A stretch of DNA of 47,384 nucleotides from an uncultured Bacteroidales bacterium (GTDB lineage: Bacteria > Bacteroidota > Bacteroidia > Bacteroidales > Bacteroidaceae), in assembly GCA_902788865.1 (NCBI GenBank), contig CADALZ010000018.1:1-47384 (forward strand), read 5' to 3'. Every line of letters begins with the position of its first letter. Within the stretch, counting starts at the first letter, position 1. The notes under the pieces were generated by a model, which saw only the letters and a program-made list of their open reading frames with translations, had not been told where the DNA came from and ran no database searches. A program made the position numbers and the translations under genes. This document shows positions 1 through 9,684 of this stretch, one piece after another.

Positions 1-458
1 GATCCCTTGTTGCTGGTCAATGCTAAGAGTATAACCCACTTGCCTGCATAGTTTAAGAAAGGAGTCACGCTGTCTTCGCCCATATAAGGAGCCACTGTCA
101 CAGCATCTATGTTCATCTCTTCAAAGAAACTGCGGGCGTACATGGCAGAAGTGTTACCAATGTCACCACGCTTGGCATCAGCGATGATGAACTGGTCTGG
201 GTAGAACTGCTTGATGTATCTCACTGTCTTCTCAAAAGCAATCCACCCTTTCACTCCCATGCTCTCATAAAAAGCCAGATTGGGCTTGTAGGCAATGCAG
301 AGGTCGGCTGTCGCATCAATGATGGCCTTGTTGAAAGTGAAGATCGGGTCTTCCTCTTGAAGAAGGCACTCAGGTATCTTCTTGATATCTGTATCTAAAC
401 CTACGCAAAGGAAGGAGCCTTTACGCTTGATATTCTCAAATAATGTTTCTTTATTCAT
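1..458 (-). CDS. pyrF: Orotidine 5'-phosphate decarboxylase, 3' end outside window
   Basis: The enzyme decarboxylates orotidine 5'-phosphate to UMP, the last step of de novo pyrimidine synthesis in the cytosol. The reading frame starts at an ATG at 458-456 and runs off the window edge, so only about 152 N-terminal residues are visible. They contain the family signature around the catalytic lysine ([12 protein letters not shown]) and the early strand FLCVGLDTD. The spacing fits the longer, type-2 bacterial enzyme of about 270 residues. It lies 14 bp after the DUF4153 gene and is the last visible member of the purM-prfA-DUF4153-pyrF run. Nothing looks damaged. The identification is firm; the C-terminal half cannot be judged here. 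Confidence 0.95.
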   Translation of the reverse strand, partial: MNKETLFENIKRKGSFLCVGLDTDIKKIPECLLQEEDPIFTFNKAIIDATADLCIAYKPNLAFYESMGVKGWIAFEKTVRYIKQFYPDQFIIADAKRGDIGNTSAMYARSFFEEMNIDAVTVAPYMGEDSVTPFLNYAGKWVILLALTSNKG

Positions 459-472
459 AGCTCTTAATATTA

Positions 473-2155
473 TTATTTCTTTTTCAATAGGATACCATTA
501 AGTCGTAACGCCTCTCTTTCACGGTCGTAAAATACGTCATTGCCTATGATGAGTGCGCTATCTTGTTGAATGACAAATCGTTGATTGGGCTCATCCATAC
601 TTGCGACAAATGCCTGACAAGGCATTTGAACGTGGTAATCTAAGATGCTGAAACTCAGACTGTCTCCCTGAAATTCCACGGCATCGACATCTTCCATTTC
701 AAAGTAGTATAATTCGTTATATCCAGAGGGAATGCTGTGCGGATGTTCCTTGAGCAATCCCAATACCTCAATGTCATAAGGCCTGTCTGTTATTTCCTCA
801 GCATTCTCTGCTTCAGACCATATATGCTGGGAGATCCATACGGTATCAACTACCAGATGGCTTCTTATGCCGTTGCCATAGTTCTTGCTAAGGTAGTCAA
901 GTCTGTCGTTAAGAAACTGTTTGTCTTCTGGCAGAGACCCAGCCCATGCTTTATATTGCTGATTGTTCATCGGAAGATCCCGTCCTGATACCGTTAAGGC
1001 TTCTTCCAGTTCTTTAAGCATCACTCTCTTGGTGATTGCAGTGAAACTCCAAGGACCTAAGGATGCCAAGAAGAATAGGACGCAAAATGAAATGGGTATC
1101 CACCAGACTCGGCGCGATTTTTGAATGCATAAGACTATGCAGACTACGTAGCACCATACATTGAAAAGCAATATGTATAGGCGATCTATAGTGATCCCAT
1201 AGTCGGATATACGACGCCAGATACCCACAGACATCAGTACCAGAAGTGGAATGACGAGTGCTGGTAACCAGCGGAAGGTTTTCCTCTCAAGATCATGGCT
1301 GACTGGACTGAATTGTTGGGGGTATAGCATGAATACCACTGCCAGCATACCAAACATGAGTACAGTGGTTAACCAAGATACCCATCCGTTAGGAAGCTCC
1401 CAGCGTATCAATATGCTGAAAGCATAGAGATAAAGAGTCAGCATGTAGCACAAGAGGAGTGGCATGAATAGGTAATAGACCACTCCCTTGTAGAATTTTG
1501 ACAACTGAGGAATCGTGACATCTCGTTTCTCATCCCCATAAGGTATCCTTAGAAGGAACAAAATGGATCCTATAAACACAATACAGATGGTAGCTGCTGA
1601 GGCAAATGCCTTATCGGGGATCTCCCATCCAAATAATTGGTTAAAGGAGACGAAAAGCAATGCGATGCCGCCCATTAGGATGAGGCTGACCATGTAAGCA
1701 ATAAATGCCCCCATAAGCAGCTTCAAACAGAATCTCCAGAATGGAACATCATTCTCTTGATAATAGAAGGATAGCGTGAATATGGAGACTATGATGCTAC
1801 AAACACAGGCCACAGGTAAGTATGTATCAGCACTTTCCAGATACTCAAAGCAATTGGTTAGGTATCCACAAAAGGCTAACCAGCCAATGAGTACGATGGC
1901 TTCTACCACATCTCCGCGTTTCTTGTGTCTTACTTCCTCGTTCAACAGGTGGAAGGATAAGGCCATCAATGCAGCCGTAGGCAGATAAAGCATTCCGAAA
2001 AATATCATCTTTTCGTCTGGCCATTCCCACCCAGTCTGTATCAGAACCAATATGAATATAGTAAACATGACAAGGTGGCACAATGCCAACGGAAAGCGCC
2101 GACTCAGTGCCTTCGCTTTCTCCCATAATTCTGTTGATCGTTTGCCTATTGTCAT
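473..2155 (-). CDS. Polytopic membrane protein, DUF4153 type
   Basis: This 560-residue inner-membrane protein has about ten hydrophobic segments over its first 370 residues (for example around 20-40, 45-65, 85-105, 145-170 and 185-205). A soluble C-terminal part of about 180 residues follows. The composition and layout match the Bacteroidetes DUF4153 membrane proteins, whose function is unknown. It starts 11 bp after prfA and ends 14 bp before pyrF, so it is probably cotranscribed with them. The tail ends in KKK. No catalytic motif was recognised. The family call is from general resemblance and should be tested with a profile search; the gene itself is secure because of length, context and absence of a competing frame. 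Confidence 0.7.
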   Translation of the reverse strand: MTIGKRSTELWEKAKALSRRFPLALCHLVMFTIFILVLIQTGWEWPDEKMIFFGMLYLPTAALMALSFHLLNEEVRHKKRGDVVEAIVLIGWLAFCGYLTNCFEYLESADTYLPVACVCSIIVSIFTLSFYYQENDVPFWRFCLKLLMGAFIAYMVSLILMGGIALLFVSFNQLFGWEIPDKAFASAATICIVFIGSILFLLRIPYGDEKRDVTIPQLSKFYKGVVYYLFMPLLLCYMLTLYLYAFSILIRWELPNGWVSWLTTVLMFGMLAVVFMLYPQQFSPVSHDLERKTFRWLPALVIPLLVLMSVGIWRRISDYGITIDRLYILLFNVWCYVVCIVLCIQKSRRVWWIPISFCVLFFLASLGPWSFTAITKRVMLKELEEALTVSGRDLPMNNQQYKAWAGSLPEDKQFLNDRLDYLSKNYGNGIRSHLVVDTVWISQHIWSEAENAEEITDRPYDIEVLGLLKEHPHSIPSGYNELYYFEMEDVDAVEFQGDSLSFSILDYHVQMPCQAFVASMDEPNQRFVIQQDSALIIGNDVFYDREREALRLNGILLKKK

Positions 2156-2166
2156 GCTAGATGCCT

Positions 2167-3276
2167 TTATAATTCACTCTCTTTCAGTCGCTCTGCATTT
2201 TCAGCCACTATCAGGTGGTCTATGCAGTCTTGTATGTTGCCATCCATGAAAGCCGCCAGATTGTAGATGGTATAGTTGATTCGATGGTCAGTGATGCGTC
2301 CCTGTGGATAGTTGTAGGTACGTATCTTGGCACTGCGGTCACCTGTCGATACCATGGTCTTGCGCTTCTGAGCGATGTCGTCCATGTACTTCTGATGTTC
2401 TTTATCATAGATGAAGGTACGCAGACGTGAGAGTGCACGTTCCTTATTCTTGGGTTGGTCGCGTGTCTCTGTACACTCAATAAGGATTTCTTCCACGATG
2501 CCAGTATTGGGGTTCTTCCAGTTGTAGCGCAGGCGCACACCAGATTCCACCTTATTTACATTCTGGCCTCCAGCACCACTGCTTCGGAACGTATCCCAGC
2601 GTATCTCACCTTCGTTGATGTTCACTTCAAAGGGGTCAGCCTCTGGCAATACAGCCACAGAGGCCGCAGATGTGTGTACGCGGCCCTGTGTCTCTGTGAC
2701 TGGCACACGCTGTACACGGTGTACACCGCTTTCATATTTCAGCGTACCATAGACACCCTCGCCTGTCACGGAGCAGATGACTTCTTTGAAACCTCCCACA
2801 GCACCTTCGCTGGCACTGGAGACCTCGAACTTCCAACCTTTCATCTCGCAGTACTTGGAGTACATGCGGAAGAGGTCGCCAGCAAAGAGCGCAGCTTCAT
2901 CACCACCCGTGCCACCGCGTATCTCCAAAATGGCATTTCGACTGTCTGTGGGGTCGGCAGGGATGAGCATTAGCTTGATTTGCTCTTCCAGCTGAGGCTG
3001 CCGCTCTTGATTGGCTGCCAGTTCCTCGCGAGCCATCTCCTTCATTTCAGGATCTTCCTCGTTCACCAAGATGTCTTTAGCTTCCTCAATGCCTTGAAGC
3101 ACCTGCATGTATTCCTTGCGGGCTTTCATCAGGCTGCTCAGATCCTTGTATTCACGTGTGAGCTTCACATAGCGCTGCTGGTCGGCTATCACGCTGGGGT
3201 CTGTGATAAGCGTAGAAACTTCCTCGAAGCGGGGAAGCAGTCCGTTGAGCTTTTCCAAAAGGTTTGTTTCGGCCAT
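2167..3276 (-). CDS. prfA: Peptide chain release factor 1
   Basis: RF1 recognises UAA and UAG stop codons in the ribosomal A site and triggers peptidyl-tRNA hydrolysis. The 369-residue length is standard. The PVT tripeptide that reads the stop codon is at about residues 192-194, and the catalytic GGQ loop (SGAGGQNVNK) is at 236-238. The N-terminal third is the usual coiled-coil-rich domain. PVT rather than SPF marks it as RF1 and not RF2. It starts 2 bp after the purM stop codon, which suggests translational coupling in the purM-prfA-DUF4153-pyrF run. The start at 3276 (MAETNLLEKL) is the natural ATG. Confidence 0.97.
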   Translation of the reverse strand: MAETNLLEKLNGLLPRFEEVSTLITDPSVIADQQRYVKLTREYKDLSSLMKARKEYMQVLQGIEEAKDILVNEEDPEMKEMAREELAANQERQPQLEEQIKLMLIPADPTDSRNAILEIRGGTGGDEAALFAGDLFRMYSKYCEMKGWKFEVSSASEGAVGGFKEVICSVTGEGVYGTLKYESGVHRVQRVPVTETQGRVHTSAASVAVLPEADPFEVNINEGEIRWDTFRSSGAGGQNVNKVESGVRLRYNWKNPNTGIVEEILIECTETRDQPKNKERALSRLRTFIYDKEHQKYMDDIAQKRKTMVSTGDRSAKIRTYNYPQGRITDHRINYTIYNLAAFMDGNIQDCIDHLIVAENAERLKESEL

Positions 3277-3278
3277 CT

Positions 3279-4457
3279 TTATTTGTCGTAAACGAATTTC
3301 CCAAATTCACTTTCTATGATCAGTCCTTCCCAATCGCTCTTCTCCACACGGCCCACTATCTGTGCATCGATGCCGAAGCTTTGGCTGATTTCTATCACGC
3401 GAGCAGCCTTTTCCGGACTCAGATAGATTTCCATGCGGTGTCCCATGTTGAATACTTTGTACATCTCTTGCCAGTCGGTACCGCTTTGCTCTTTGATGGT
3501 GCGGAAGAGTGGAGGCACAGAGAACAGGTTGTCTTTCACTACCTTGCAGCCTTCTGGCATGAAGTGCAGAATCTTGGTCTGAGCACCACCAGAACAGTGT
3601 ATCATGCCATGTATTTCGTGGCGCATCTCATCGAGCAGTTGCTTGATGACTGGAGCATACGTGCGAGTGGGTGAGAGTACCAACTTTCCTGCATTCAGCG
3701 GACTGCCTTCCACAGCATCTGTCAGCTTCAGCTTGCCACTGTAAACCAACTCTTCTGGTACAGCCTTGTCGTAGCTCTCTGGATATTTCTCTGCCAGATA
3801 CTTGGCAAAGACATCGTGTCGGGCACTGGTCAGACCATTGCTGCCCATACCACCATTGTATTCTTTCTCATAGGTGGCTTTGCCATAAGATGCCATGCCT
3901 ACGATGACGTCGCCAGCCTGAATGTGGGCATTGTCTATGACATCACTACGCTTCATGCGGCAAGTCACGGTAGTATCCACGATGATGGTACGCACCAGGT
4001 CCCCTACATCGGCTGTCTCGCCACCTGTGGCATATACGCCAATGCCCATGTCACGCAGTTCTGCCAGCAATTCGTCTGTGCCATTGATGACTGCAGAAAT
4101 TACCTCACCAGGAATCAAAAGTTTATTACGCCCTATAGTGCTAGACACAAGGATGTTATCTACAGCACCTACACACAGCAGGTCGTCAATGTTCATGATG
4201 AGGGAATCTTGAGCGATGCCTTTCCAGACAGAAAGGTCGCCAGTCTCTTTCCAGTACAGGTAGGCCAAGCTCGACTTGGTTCCTGCGCCATCGGCATGCA
4301 TGATGTTGCAATACGTAGGGTCGCCTCCCAGAATGTCTGGGATTACCTTGCAGAATGCTTTGGGGAAAATACCCTTGTCTATGTTCTTGATGGCATTGTG
4401 TACATCTTCTTTCGATGCACTTACGCCACGCATCATATATCTTTGGTTGTTGCTCAT
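3279..4457 (-). CDS. purM: Phosphoribosylformylglycinamidine cyclo-ligase (AIR synthase)
   Basis: AIR synthase closes the imidazole ring in purine synthesis, converting FGAM to AIR with ATP. The 392-residue protein shows PurM features: an N-terminal HADGAGTKS stretch for substrate phosphate, MNIDDLLCVGA, and GGETADVGD in the ATP-binding half. The C-terminal half carries LSPTRTYAP and HCSGGAQTK. It is longer than the E. coli enzyme (about 345) in the way usual for Bacteroidetes versions. It is preceded by lemA (21 bp gap) and followed by prfA (2 bp gap). Together with pyrF this puts purine and pyrimidine synthesis genes in one run. Recognition rests on clear motif matches. Confidence 0.95.
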   Translation of the reverse strand: MSNNQRYMMRGVSASKEDVHNAIKNIDKGIFPKAFCKVIPDILGGDPTYCNIMHADGAGTKSSLAYLYWKETGDLSVWKGIAQDSLIMNIDDLLCVGAVDNILVSSTIGRNKLLIPGEVISAVINGTDELLAELRDMGIGVYATGGETADVGDLVRTIIVDTTVTCRMKRSDVIDNAHIQAGDVIVGMASYGKATYEKEYNGGMGSNGLTSARHDVFAKYLAEKYPESYDKAVPEELVYSGKLKLTDAVEGSPLNAGKLVLSPTRTYAPVIKQLLDEMRHEIHGMIHCSGGAQTKILHFMPEGCKVVKDNLFSVPPLFRTIKEQSGTDWQEMYKVFNMGHRMEIYLSPEKAARVIEISQSFGIDAQIVGRVEKSDWEGLIIESEFGKFVYDK

Positions 4458-4478
4458 AGCAGGTTGACTTTTGGAAGT

Positions 4479-5060
4479 TTAGAACTGAACGGTTGGAGCT
4501 GTCTCTGCACCAGCGGCAGCCTCAAAGTAGGCACGCTGACTGAATCCCAGCATTCCAGCGAAGATGTTCTTTGGGAATGTGCGGATGGTGGTGTTGTAGG
4601 TACGAGCCTCGTCGTTGTAGTTCTTACGTGCCACGCTGATGCGGTTTTCTGTACCTTCCAGCTGTGCCTGAAGCTCCTTGAACTGTTCACTGGCCTTCAG
4701 GTCTGGATAGTTTTCTGAGATAGCTATCAGTCGTCCCAATGCAGAAGTGATCTCGCCTTGTGCAGCCTGAAATTCCTGGAGTTTCTCAGGGGTGAGGTTT
4801 GTAGGATCTACGGTGATAGAGGTAGCCTTGCTGCGAGCATTCACTACAGCTTCGAAAGTGCTCTGCTCATGCTCTGCATAGCCTTTCACGGTATTCACTA
4901 GATTAGGAATCAGGTCTGCACGACGCTGATACTGAGTCTCAACGTTAGCCCAAGCGGTATTCACGCCTTCATCCAGGCCCACCATGCCATTGTACACACT
5001 GATGCCCCACATCACGAGGAGGGCAATCACAACGATAATTCCGATCAATGCTTTTTTCAT
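4479..5060 (-). CDS. lemA: LemA family membrane-anchored protein
   Basis: LemA-family proteins have one N-terminal membrane anchor and a helical body; their role in envelope biology is poorly known. This one has a hydrophobic segment at residues 4-22, then the family hallmark VETQYQRRADLIPNLVNTVKGY at roughly 40-61. Long amphipathic helices follow, ending in the FPKNIFAGMLGF region near 165-176. At 193 residues it is the usual size. It lies directly after the TPM-domain gene, a pairing seen widely in bacteria, with an AT-rich 51-bp gap made of TTTTAATTTTATAATTTT-like units. The two are probably cotranscribed from the promoter at 6078-6047. Confidence 0.92.
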   Translation of the reverse strand: MKKALIGIIVVIALLVMWGISVYNGMVGLDEGVNTAWANVETQYQRRADLIPNLVNTVKGYAEHEQSTFEAVVNARSKATSITVDPTNLTPEKLQEFQAAQGEITSALGRLIAISENYPDLKASEQFKELQAQLEGTENRISVARKNYNDEARTYNTTIRTFPKNIFAGMLGFSQRAYFEAAAGAETAPTVQF

Positions 5061-5111
5061 ATCTTCAAATCTTTTAATTTATAATCTTTTAATCTTTTAA
5101 TTTTATAATTT

Positions 5112-6032
5112 TCAAAAGTGGCTTCCAGCACCGCCTCCGCCGCCCATGCCTCCGCCAAAGCTGCCTCCGAAGCTACCTCCGCCTCCGAAGCCTCCTCCTC
5201 CGAAACTTCCACCTCCGAAGATCACAGGGCCACTACCACCACGTCCGCGATAGTTCTGATCGTAGGAGTTCTCACGCTTCACCACTTGGTTTCCACAATG
5301 AGAGCAGAGGTAGGTCACGTCTTTGGCGATGATGCCTCCACGTCTGTAGGCTATCCGACTGGTGATACGCTTCAGTTCATGTTTTCCGCAGTGCGGACAC
5401 CTGCTGGCACGATAGGCTGCCAGCCATGCAAAGAATAGGCAGAGCGCAACGGTTCCGAACATCAGGGCTACAAAGACCAGCAATCCACCAAGGTCTTCGT
5501 CTGACTCTGTGTCGTTCTCCATACTTCCATCCAGGCGAGCGCAGATAGATTTCATGCCAGCCATCATACCGTCGTCCCAGCGATTGTCTCGCAGGTAGGG
5601 CAGCATGTCGCGTGTCTGAATGCGCTTACAAATGGCATCTGGCAACACACCCTCCAGGCCGTAGCCTGTGTAGAACTGCACGCAGCGCTGGTCTATCACC
5701 AGCAGCACCACCAGTCCGTTGTCCTTTCCTTTCTTGCCCACTCCCCAGCTGTTCAGCAGCTCATGGCAGAAGTCGAAGCATCCCACCTCACCGATAGATG
5801 GCACAGCTGCCACCACTGTTTCAATGCCTGTCTGCTGTTCCAGGGCGTAGAGCCACGTGTTGATGCTGTCGCAGGCTTGCTGTGAGAGGATGCCCGATGG
5901 ATTGCAGACATATTGCGTACGGTCGGCAATATGCACCTTAGGCAGATTGTCGGGCGTAAACACCTCTTGGGCTTGCAAGCCCATCAGTATCAGGCAGAAA
6001 GTGATATGTAGCAACAAGCGTTTCATTCTCAT
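5112..6032 (-). CDS. TPM-domain (YgcG-like) membrane protein with Gly-rich tail
   Basis: The 306-residue protein has a signal peptide (about 1-21, ending LQAQ). A TPM domain follows at about 30-165, with PSGILSQQACDSINTWL, ETVVAAVPSIG and the YTGYGLEGVLPDA motif. A single transmembrane helix lies at about 185-207. Next comes a small zinc-ribbon-like CPHCGKHEL ... CSHCGNQ pair (about 216-250), and then a glycine- and phenylalanine-rich tail ending GGGGGAGSHF. TPM proteins are implicated in envelope maintenance and photosystem repair. Pairing with lemA is typical. The ATG at 6032 follows a canonical promoter; ATG at 6026 is an alternative start. The tail is encoded by repeated CC(T/A)CCG-type codons and may be prone to length change. 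Confidence 0.88.
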   Translation of the reverse strand: MRMKRLLLHITFCLILMGLQAQEVFTPDNLPKVHIADRTQYVCNPSGILSQQACDSINTWLYALEQQTGIETVVAAVPSIGEVGCFDFCHELLNSWGVGKKGKDNGLVVLLVIDQRCVQFYTGYGLEGVLPDAICKRIQTRDMLPYLRDNRWDDGMMAGMKSICARLDGSMENDTESDEDLGGLLVFVALMFGTVALCLFFAWLAAYRASRCPHCGKHELKRITSRIAYRRGGIIAKDVTYLCSHCGNQVVKRENSYDQNYRGRGGSGPVIFGGGSFGGGGFGGGGSFGGSFGGGMGGGGGAGSHF

Positions 6033-6046
6033 TTCTTAATTCTATG

Positions 6047-6078
6047 CAAAGATACAACTTTTTTTTATATAATGCAAC
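6047..6078 (-). promoter_or_regulatory. Bacteroidetes-type promoter for the TPM-lemA-purM run
   Basis: On the minus strand a GTTG box (6078-6075) is followed after 20 bp by TATCTTTG (6054-6047), matching the TAnnTTTG element of Bacteroidetes housekeeping promoters. It lies 15 bp before the ATG at 6032, giving a very short leader. Confidence 0.6.
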
Positions 6079-6189
6079 GCCTATGCTTTTACTGCACATT
6101 TGTAAAATCTATCTCAGCGGTTTAGGCCAGCTATCTCACAGCTCTTACATCCTAAAACGCTGCGTTAGGGTTTCTGAAACGTTGTAATG

Positions 6190-7152
6190 CTAAGGGAGGT
6201 AACGGTGGCAGAAGCTTTTGATTCTGTCTATGTATTCATCAGGATAGGTGTAGTAGGAGCGAGCATGCCCCACATCAGGGGTGAGCCATAGCTCTTTGGG
6301 GGCTGGCTTGGCCTCATAGAGGGTGTGAACCATCTCGGTGGGGACGAAGTTGTCATGGTCGCCATGGATGAAGAGCATGGGTTTCTGGCTCTGCCTTAGG
6401 ATTTTCACAGCATCGGCCTCGCCAAACGTCCAACCATAGCGCAACTTGCAAAGCAGGCTGGTGGAAAACATCAATGGAAATTCAGACAATCCGAAGCTGG
6501 CCTTCAGTTCGTGGGCAAACTCCTCCCAGACGCTGGTATAGCCACAATCATCTACAAAGGCCTGAAGTTGTGGAGCGGCTTCTCCTGCCAATACCATGGT
6601 GACGAAACCACCCATGGAAATGCCATGAACCACTTGACGCGTCTTGACATGAAAAAGCTCATCGGCCAGCTCACTCCAGAGCAGGGCATCTTTGCGGTCT
6701 TTCCATCCCATGCGTATGGCTTCCCCCTCGCTTTCGCCATGGGCATGAAAATCGGGCAGCAGCAGGTTGTAGCCTAAGTGGTGGTGATAGATATAGCCCA
6801 CATGGAGCATGCGTGTGGCATTGTCTGTATAGCCATGGAGCAGAAGGGCTGTCTTGGCTGTAGGGTGGGGCGCAAGCACATAGAGCGCATGTAGCCTACG
6901 CCCATCATCTGTCATGATAAAGGTGTCTCGCAGGGCCTTGTGTTCCTGCAAGCTGTCTATCCACTGGGTAGTGAAAGGATATTCACGACGAAGATAATCC
7001 AGCGATGCCTGGATGTCGCGCCCCTTGTTGTATGCAGGTTTCAGAGAGAAGTCCAGCATGTACCAGCTGGCTATGGTCAGCACCAGAAGCAGCACGACCA
7101 GTAGCCCCAGCAGTCCATATTTGAGAAACCTCTTCAAACCAGAATTCCCCAA
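6190..7152 (-). CDS. Membrane-anchored alpha/beta hydrolase (serine esterase/peptidase-like)
   Basis: This protein of up to 320 residues has an N-terminal transmembrane anchor (about 12-32) followed by an alpha/beta-hydrolase fold. The oxyanion strand is LLLHGYTDN. The nucleophile elbow is HGISMGG (Ser near 194), the acid is in HGDHDNFVP (near 277) and the histidine is in VGHARSY (near 299). The DFHAHGESEG strand resembles the YfhR/BEM46 group. The substrate cannot be predicted. No ATG lies in the first 30 codons: the frame opens with TTG at 7152, and another TTG at 7137 is possible, so the start is uncertain. It follows aroE, separated by a short heptamer repeat. Confidence 0.85.
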   Translation of the reverse strand: MGNSGLKRFLKYGLLGLLVVLLLVLTIASWYMLDFSLKPAYNKGRDIQASLDYLRREYPFTTQWIDSLQEHKALRDTFIMTDDGRRLHALYVLAPHPTAKTALLLHGYTDNATRMLHVGYIYHHHLGYNLLLPDFHAHGESEGEAIRMGWKDRKDALLWSELADELFHVKTRQVVHGISMGGFVTMVLAGEAAPQLQAFVDDCGYTSVWEEFAHELKASFGLSEFPLMFSTSLLCKLRYGWTFGEADAVKILRQSQKPMLFIHGDHDNFVPTEMVHTLYEAKPAPKELWLTPDVGHARSYYTYPDEYIDRIKSFCHRYLP

Positions 7153-7182
7153 TTAACGTCGTTAGTTATGTTTACGAAAAAA

Positions 7183-7212
7183 CTCTAAACCCTAAACTCT
7201 AAACTCTAAACC
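7183..7212. repeat. Four tandem CYCTAAA heptamers
   Basis: CTCTAAA, CCCTAAA, CTCTAAA, CTCTAAA follow each other without gaps (7183-7210), with two further bases of a fifth unit, in the gap between the hydrolase and aroE. No role is visible. Confidence 0.8.
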
Positions 7213-7218
7213 ATCCAA

Positions 7219-7965
7219 TCACCTATTCCAAATCTCCCATGACTCGAAAGCCTGCAGCAACAGCATCTCCAGACCATTTTTCACCGTTGCTCCCTGGGCG
7301 GCACCTTTCTTCATGAAGAGTGTCTCGTCTGGGTTGTAAAGCAGGTCGTACAGCAGATGGTCAGGTGTGAGGCATTCGTAAGGGATATTAGGACAAGCAT
7401 CCACATTGGGATACATGCCCACAGGGGTACAGTTCACAATGACCAGATGCTCTGCCATGATTTCTGGGGTAAGCTCTTCGTAGGTCAGCACCTCTGCACT
7501 CTTTTTAGTGCGAGAGACGAACGTGCTCTCTACGCCAAGGTCCTCCAGTCCGCAGAGCACAGCCTTGCTAGCTCCGCCTGTGCCCAGTATCAGGGCTTTC
7601 TTGTGTTTAGCATCCAGATAAGGCTCTATGGAGCGGCTGAATCCCGTGACGTCAGAGTTGTAGCCTATGAGGCGTGTCTTGCGCCCTTCTCTGATCACCT
7701 TGATGACATTCACGGCCCCTATGCGCTTGGCAGTGGCAGGATCCAGTCCGTCTAAGTAGGGAATAACCTGCTCTTTGTAAGGAATGGTGACGTTCATGCC
7801 ACATAGGTTGGGATTTCCGTCAATGATGCGCATAAACGCAGAGATATCCTCAATCTCGAAATTGACGTACTCTGCATCGATTTGCTCTGATGCAAATTTC
7901 TCATTGAAGTAGTTCCTTGAGAACGAATGCTTCAATGGAAAGCCGATTAATCCGTACTTGTTCAT
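7219..7965 (-). CDS. aroE: Shikimate dehydrogenase
   Basis: AroE reduces 3-dehydroshikimate to shikimate with NADPH in aromatic amino-acid synthesis. The 248-residue protein begins with GLIGFPLKHSFS (shikimate-binding SxS near 14-16). It has the catalytic lysine in NVTIPYKE (near 65) and GYNSDVTGF for the second substrate contact. The Rossmann loop is LGTGGASKAV. It starts 18 bp after menG with an AGGTAG-like ribosome site in the gap, and is part of the phoH-purC-menG-aroE run. At 248 residues it is slightly shorter than the E. coli enzyme (272) but has all key parts. Confidence 0.94.
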   Translation of the reverse strand: MNKYGLIGFPLKHSFSRNYFNEKFASEQIDAEYVNFEIEDISAFMRIIDGNPNLCGMNVTIPYKEQVIPYLDGLDPATAKRIGAVNVIKVIREGRKTRLIGYNSDVTGFSRSIEPYLDAKHKKALILGTGGASKAVLCGLEDLGVESTFVSRTKKSAEVLTYEELTPEIMAEHLVIVNCTPVGMYPNVDACPNIPYECLTPDHLLYDLLYNPDETLFMKKGAAQGATVKNGLEMLLLQAFESWEIWNR

Positions 7966-7983
7966 CTTTCTACCTTTTTTTAG

Positions 7984-8718
7984 TTATTTAATACCTGTAT
8001 ATAGCGTGCAAATCCCAAATGTCAGTGTTTCATACTTCACCTCGCTGAACCCTGCCTTGCCTATGATGGCAGCCATCTCCTCTCCCTGCGGACAGGCAGC
8101 GATGCTCTCTGGCAGGTAGGTGTAGGCACTGGTGTCTTTCGATACCAGTCTGCCTATCAGCGGCATGACGGTCTTGGAGTAGAATCTGTAAAGCTGCTTC
8201 ATGGGGAAGGTGGTGGGTGTGGATAGTTCCAGTATCACCAGCCTGCCACTAGGCTTCAGCACACGTTGCATCTCCTGCAACCCTCGATCCAGTCCGTCGA
8301 AGTTGCGCACTCCGAAGGCCACCGTCACCGCATCAAACTGCCCCTCTGCGAAGCTCAGCGCTGTGCAGTCTTCTCGTCTGAAGCTGATGACCTCTTGCAG
8401 CCCTTCCTGTGCTACTTTCCTGCGCCCCACCTCCATCATGCCTTCAGAGATATCTATTCCGATGAGGCTGGCAGGCTTCAGTTTCTTACAAGCCAAGATG
8501 GCAAAGTCGCCCGTTCCCGTGGCCACATCCATGATGTGCTGTGGGTGGTAGGGTTCCAATGTCTGGATGGCCTTGCGTCGCCAGAGCCTGTCAATGCCCA
8601 GCGACAAGGTTACATTCAGCTGGTCGTAAGAGTGGGCAATGCGGTCGAACATCTCCTCCACCTGCTCACTCTTCTTCCTCTCCTTGTCGTAGGGCATCAC
8701 CTGCTCTTGGCCGTACAT
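7984..8718 (-). CDS. menG: Demethylmenaquinone methyltransferase (UbiE/MenG)
   Basis: The enzyme uses SAM to methylate demethylmenaquinone to menaquinone, the respiratory quinone of Bacteroidales. Family signatures are [16 protein letters not shown] at the N-terminus, [12 protein letters not shown] for SAM binding, GIDISEGMM, and [18 protein letters not shown] in the middle. [15 protein letters not shown] follows. I prefer the ATG at 8718 ([12 protein letters not shown]), two bases after the purC stop. A GTG at 8724 would give a 4-base GTGA overlap instead. Either way translational coupling to purC is likely. Because Bacteroidales make menaquinone, menG is a better symbol than ubiE. Confidence 0.93.
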   Translation of the reverse strand: MYGQEQVMPYDKERKKSEQVEEMFDRIAHSYDQLNVTLSLGIDRLWRRKAIQTLEPYHPQHIMDVATGTGDFAILACKKLKPASLIGIDISEGMMEVGRRKVAQEGLQEVISFRREDCTALSFAEGQFDAVTVAFGVRNFDGLDRGLQEMQRVLKPSGRLVILELSTPTTFPMKQLYRFYSKTVMPLIGRLVSKDTSAYTYLPESIAACPQGEEMAAIIGKAGFSEVKYETLTFGICTLYTGIK

Positions 8719-8720
8719 AG

Positions 8721-9662
8721 TCACAATGCGCTAACAACGTTCTTCTCAATGCGAGCCAGCACGTCGCCCTCTGCATTGGCTTTCTCGAACTTCTCGCCTG
8801 TGATGTGCTCATAAAGCTCTATGTAGCGGTCGCTGATGCTCTCTACGATAGCATCTGTCATCTCAGGCACCTGCTGTCCAGCTTTGCCTTGGAAACCGTT
8901 GTCCATCAGCCACTCGCGCACGAACTCCTTGCTCAGCTGCTTCTGAGGCTCACCCTTGGCAAACTTCTCCTCATAGCCCTCAGCGTAGAAGTAACGGCTG
9001 GAGTCTGGCGTGTGGATTTCGTCCATCAGATAGATGGTGCCATCATGCTTGCCAAACTCATACTTGGTGTCCACCAAGATGAGGCCACGCTGTGCAGCGA
9101 TTTCTGTGCCACGCTTGAACAGGGCCAGCGTGTATTTCTCCAGCAGGGCATACTCCTCTGGCGTAGCCAAGCCCTTGGCCAGAATCTCTTCCTTGGAGAT
9201 GTCTGCATCATGTTCGCCTATCTCAGCTTTGGTGGTAGGGGTGATGATGGGCTCTGGGAACTTCTGGTTCTCCTTCATTCCCTCTGGCAGCTTCACGCCA
9301 CAGATCTCACGCACGCCACTCTTGTAGGCACGCCAAGCGCTGCCACACAGATAGCCACGCACGATCATCTCCAAGGGGAAACCCTCGCACATCACACCTA
9401 CGGTGACCATAGGGTCTGGAGAGCTGAGCTTCCAGTTGGGGCAGATGTCTGTGGTGGCATCCAGAAACTTGGCTGCTATCTGATTCAGTACCTGACCCTT
9501 GAAAGGAATGCCTTTAGGCAGTATCACGTCGAAGGCAGAGATGCGATCGGTGGCCACCATGACCAACTTGTCATCGTTGATGTTATACACATCGCGCACC
9601 TTTCCGTGGTACACGCTCTTCTGTCCAGGGAAGTTGAAGTCTGTTCTTGTTATTGCTTTCAT
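8721..9662 (-). CDS. purC: SAICAR synthase
   Basis: PurC joins CAIR and aspartate with ATP to form SAICAR in purine synthesis. The 313-residue protein is the long form common in Bacteroidetes and yeast-like enzymes rather than the 237-residue E. coli form. Motifs include YHGKVRDVY near the N-terminus, [26 protein letters not shown], and [13 protein letters not shown] near 195-207. [12 protein letters not shown] follows. It starts at ATG 9662, 22 bp after phoH, and leads directly into menG. The identification is unambiguous. Confidence 0.96.
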   Translation of the reverse strand: MKAITRTDFNFPGQKSVYHGKVRDVYNINDDKLVMVATDRISAFDVILPKGIPFKGQVLNQIAAKFLDATTDICPNWKLSSPDPMVTVGVMCEGFPLEMIVRGYLCGSAWRAYKSGVREICGVKLPEGMKENQKFPEPIITPTTKAEIGEHDADISKEEILAKGLATPEEYALLEKYTLALFKRGTEIAAQRGLILVDTKYEFGKHDGTIYLMDEIHTPDSSRYFYAEGYEEKFAKGEPQKQLSKEFVREWLMDNGFQGKAGQQVPEMTDAIVESISDRYIELYEHITGEKFEKANAEGDVLARIEKNVVSAL

Positions 9663-9684
9663 AGTAATAATTATGAATTATAAA

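Noticed and set aside
7183-7212. Telomere-like CCCTAAA heptamers
   Set aside because: Only four imperfect copies within a bacterial gene run; resemblance to plant telomere repeats is coincidental.
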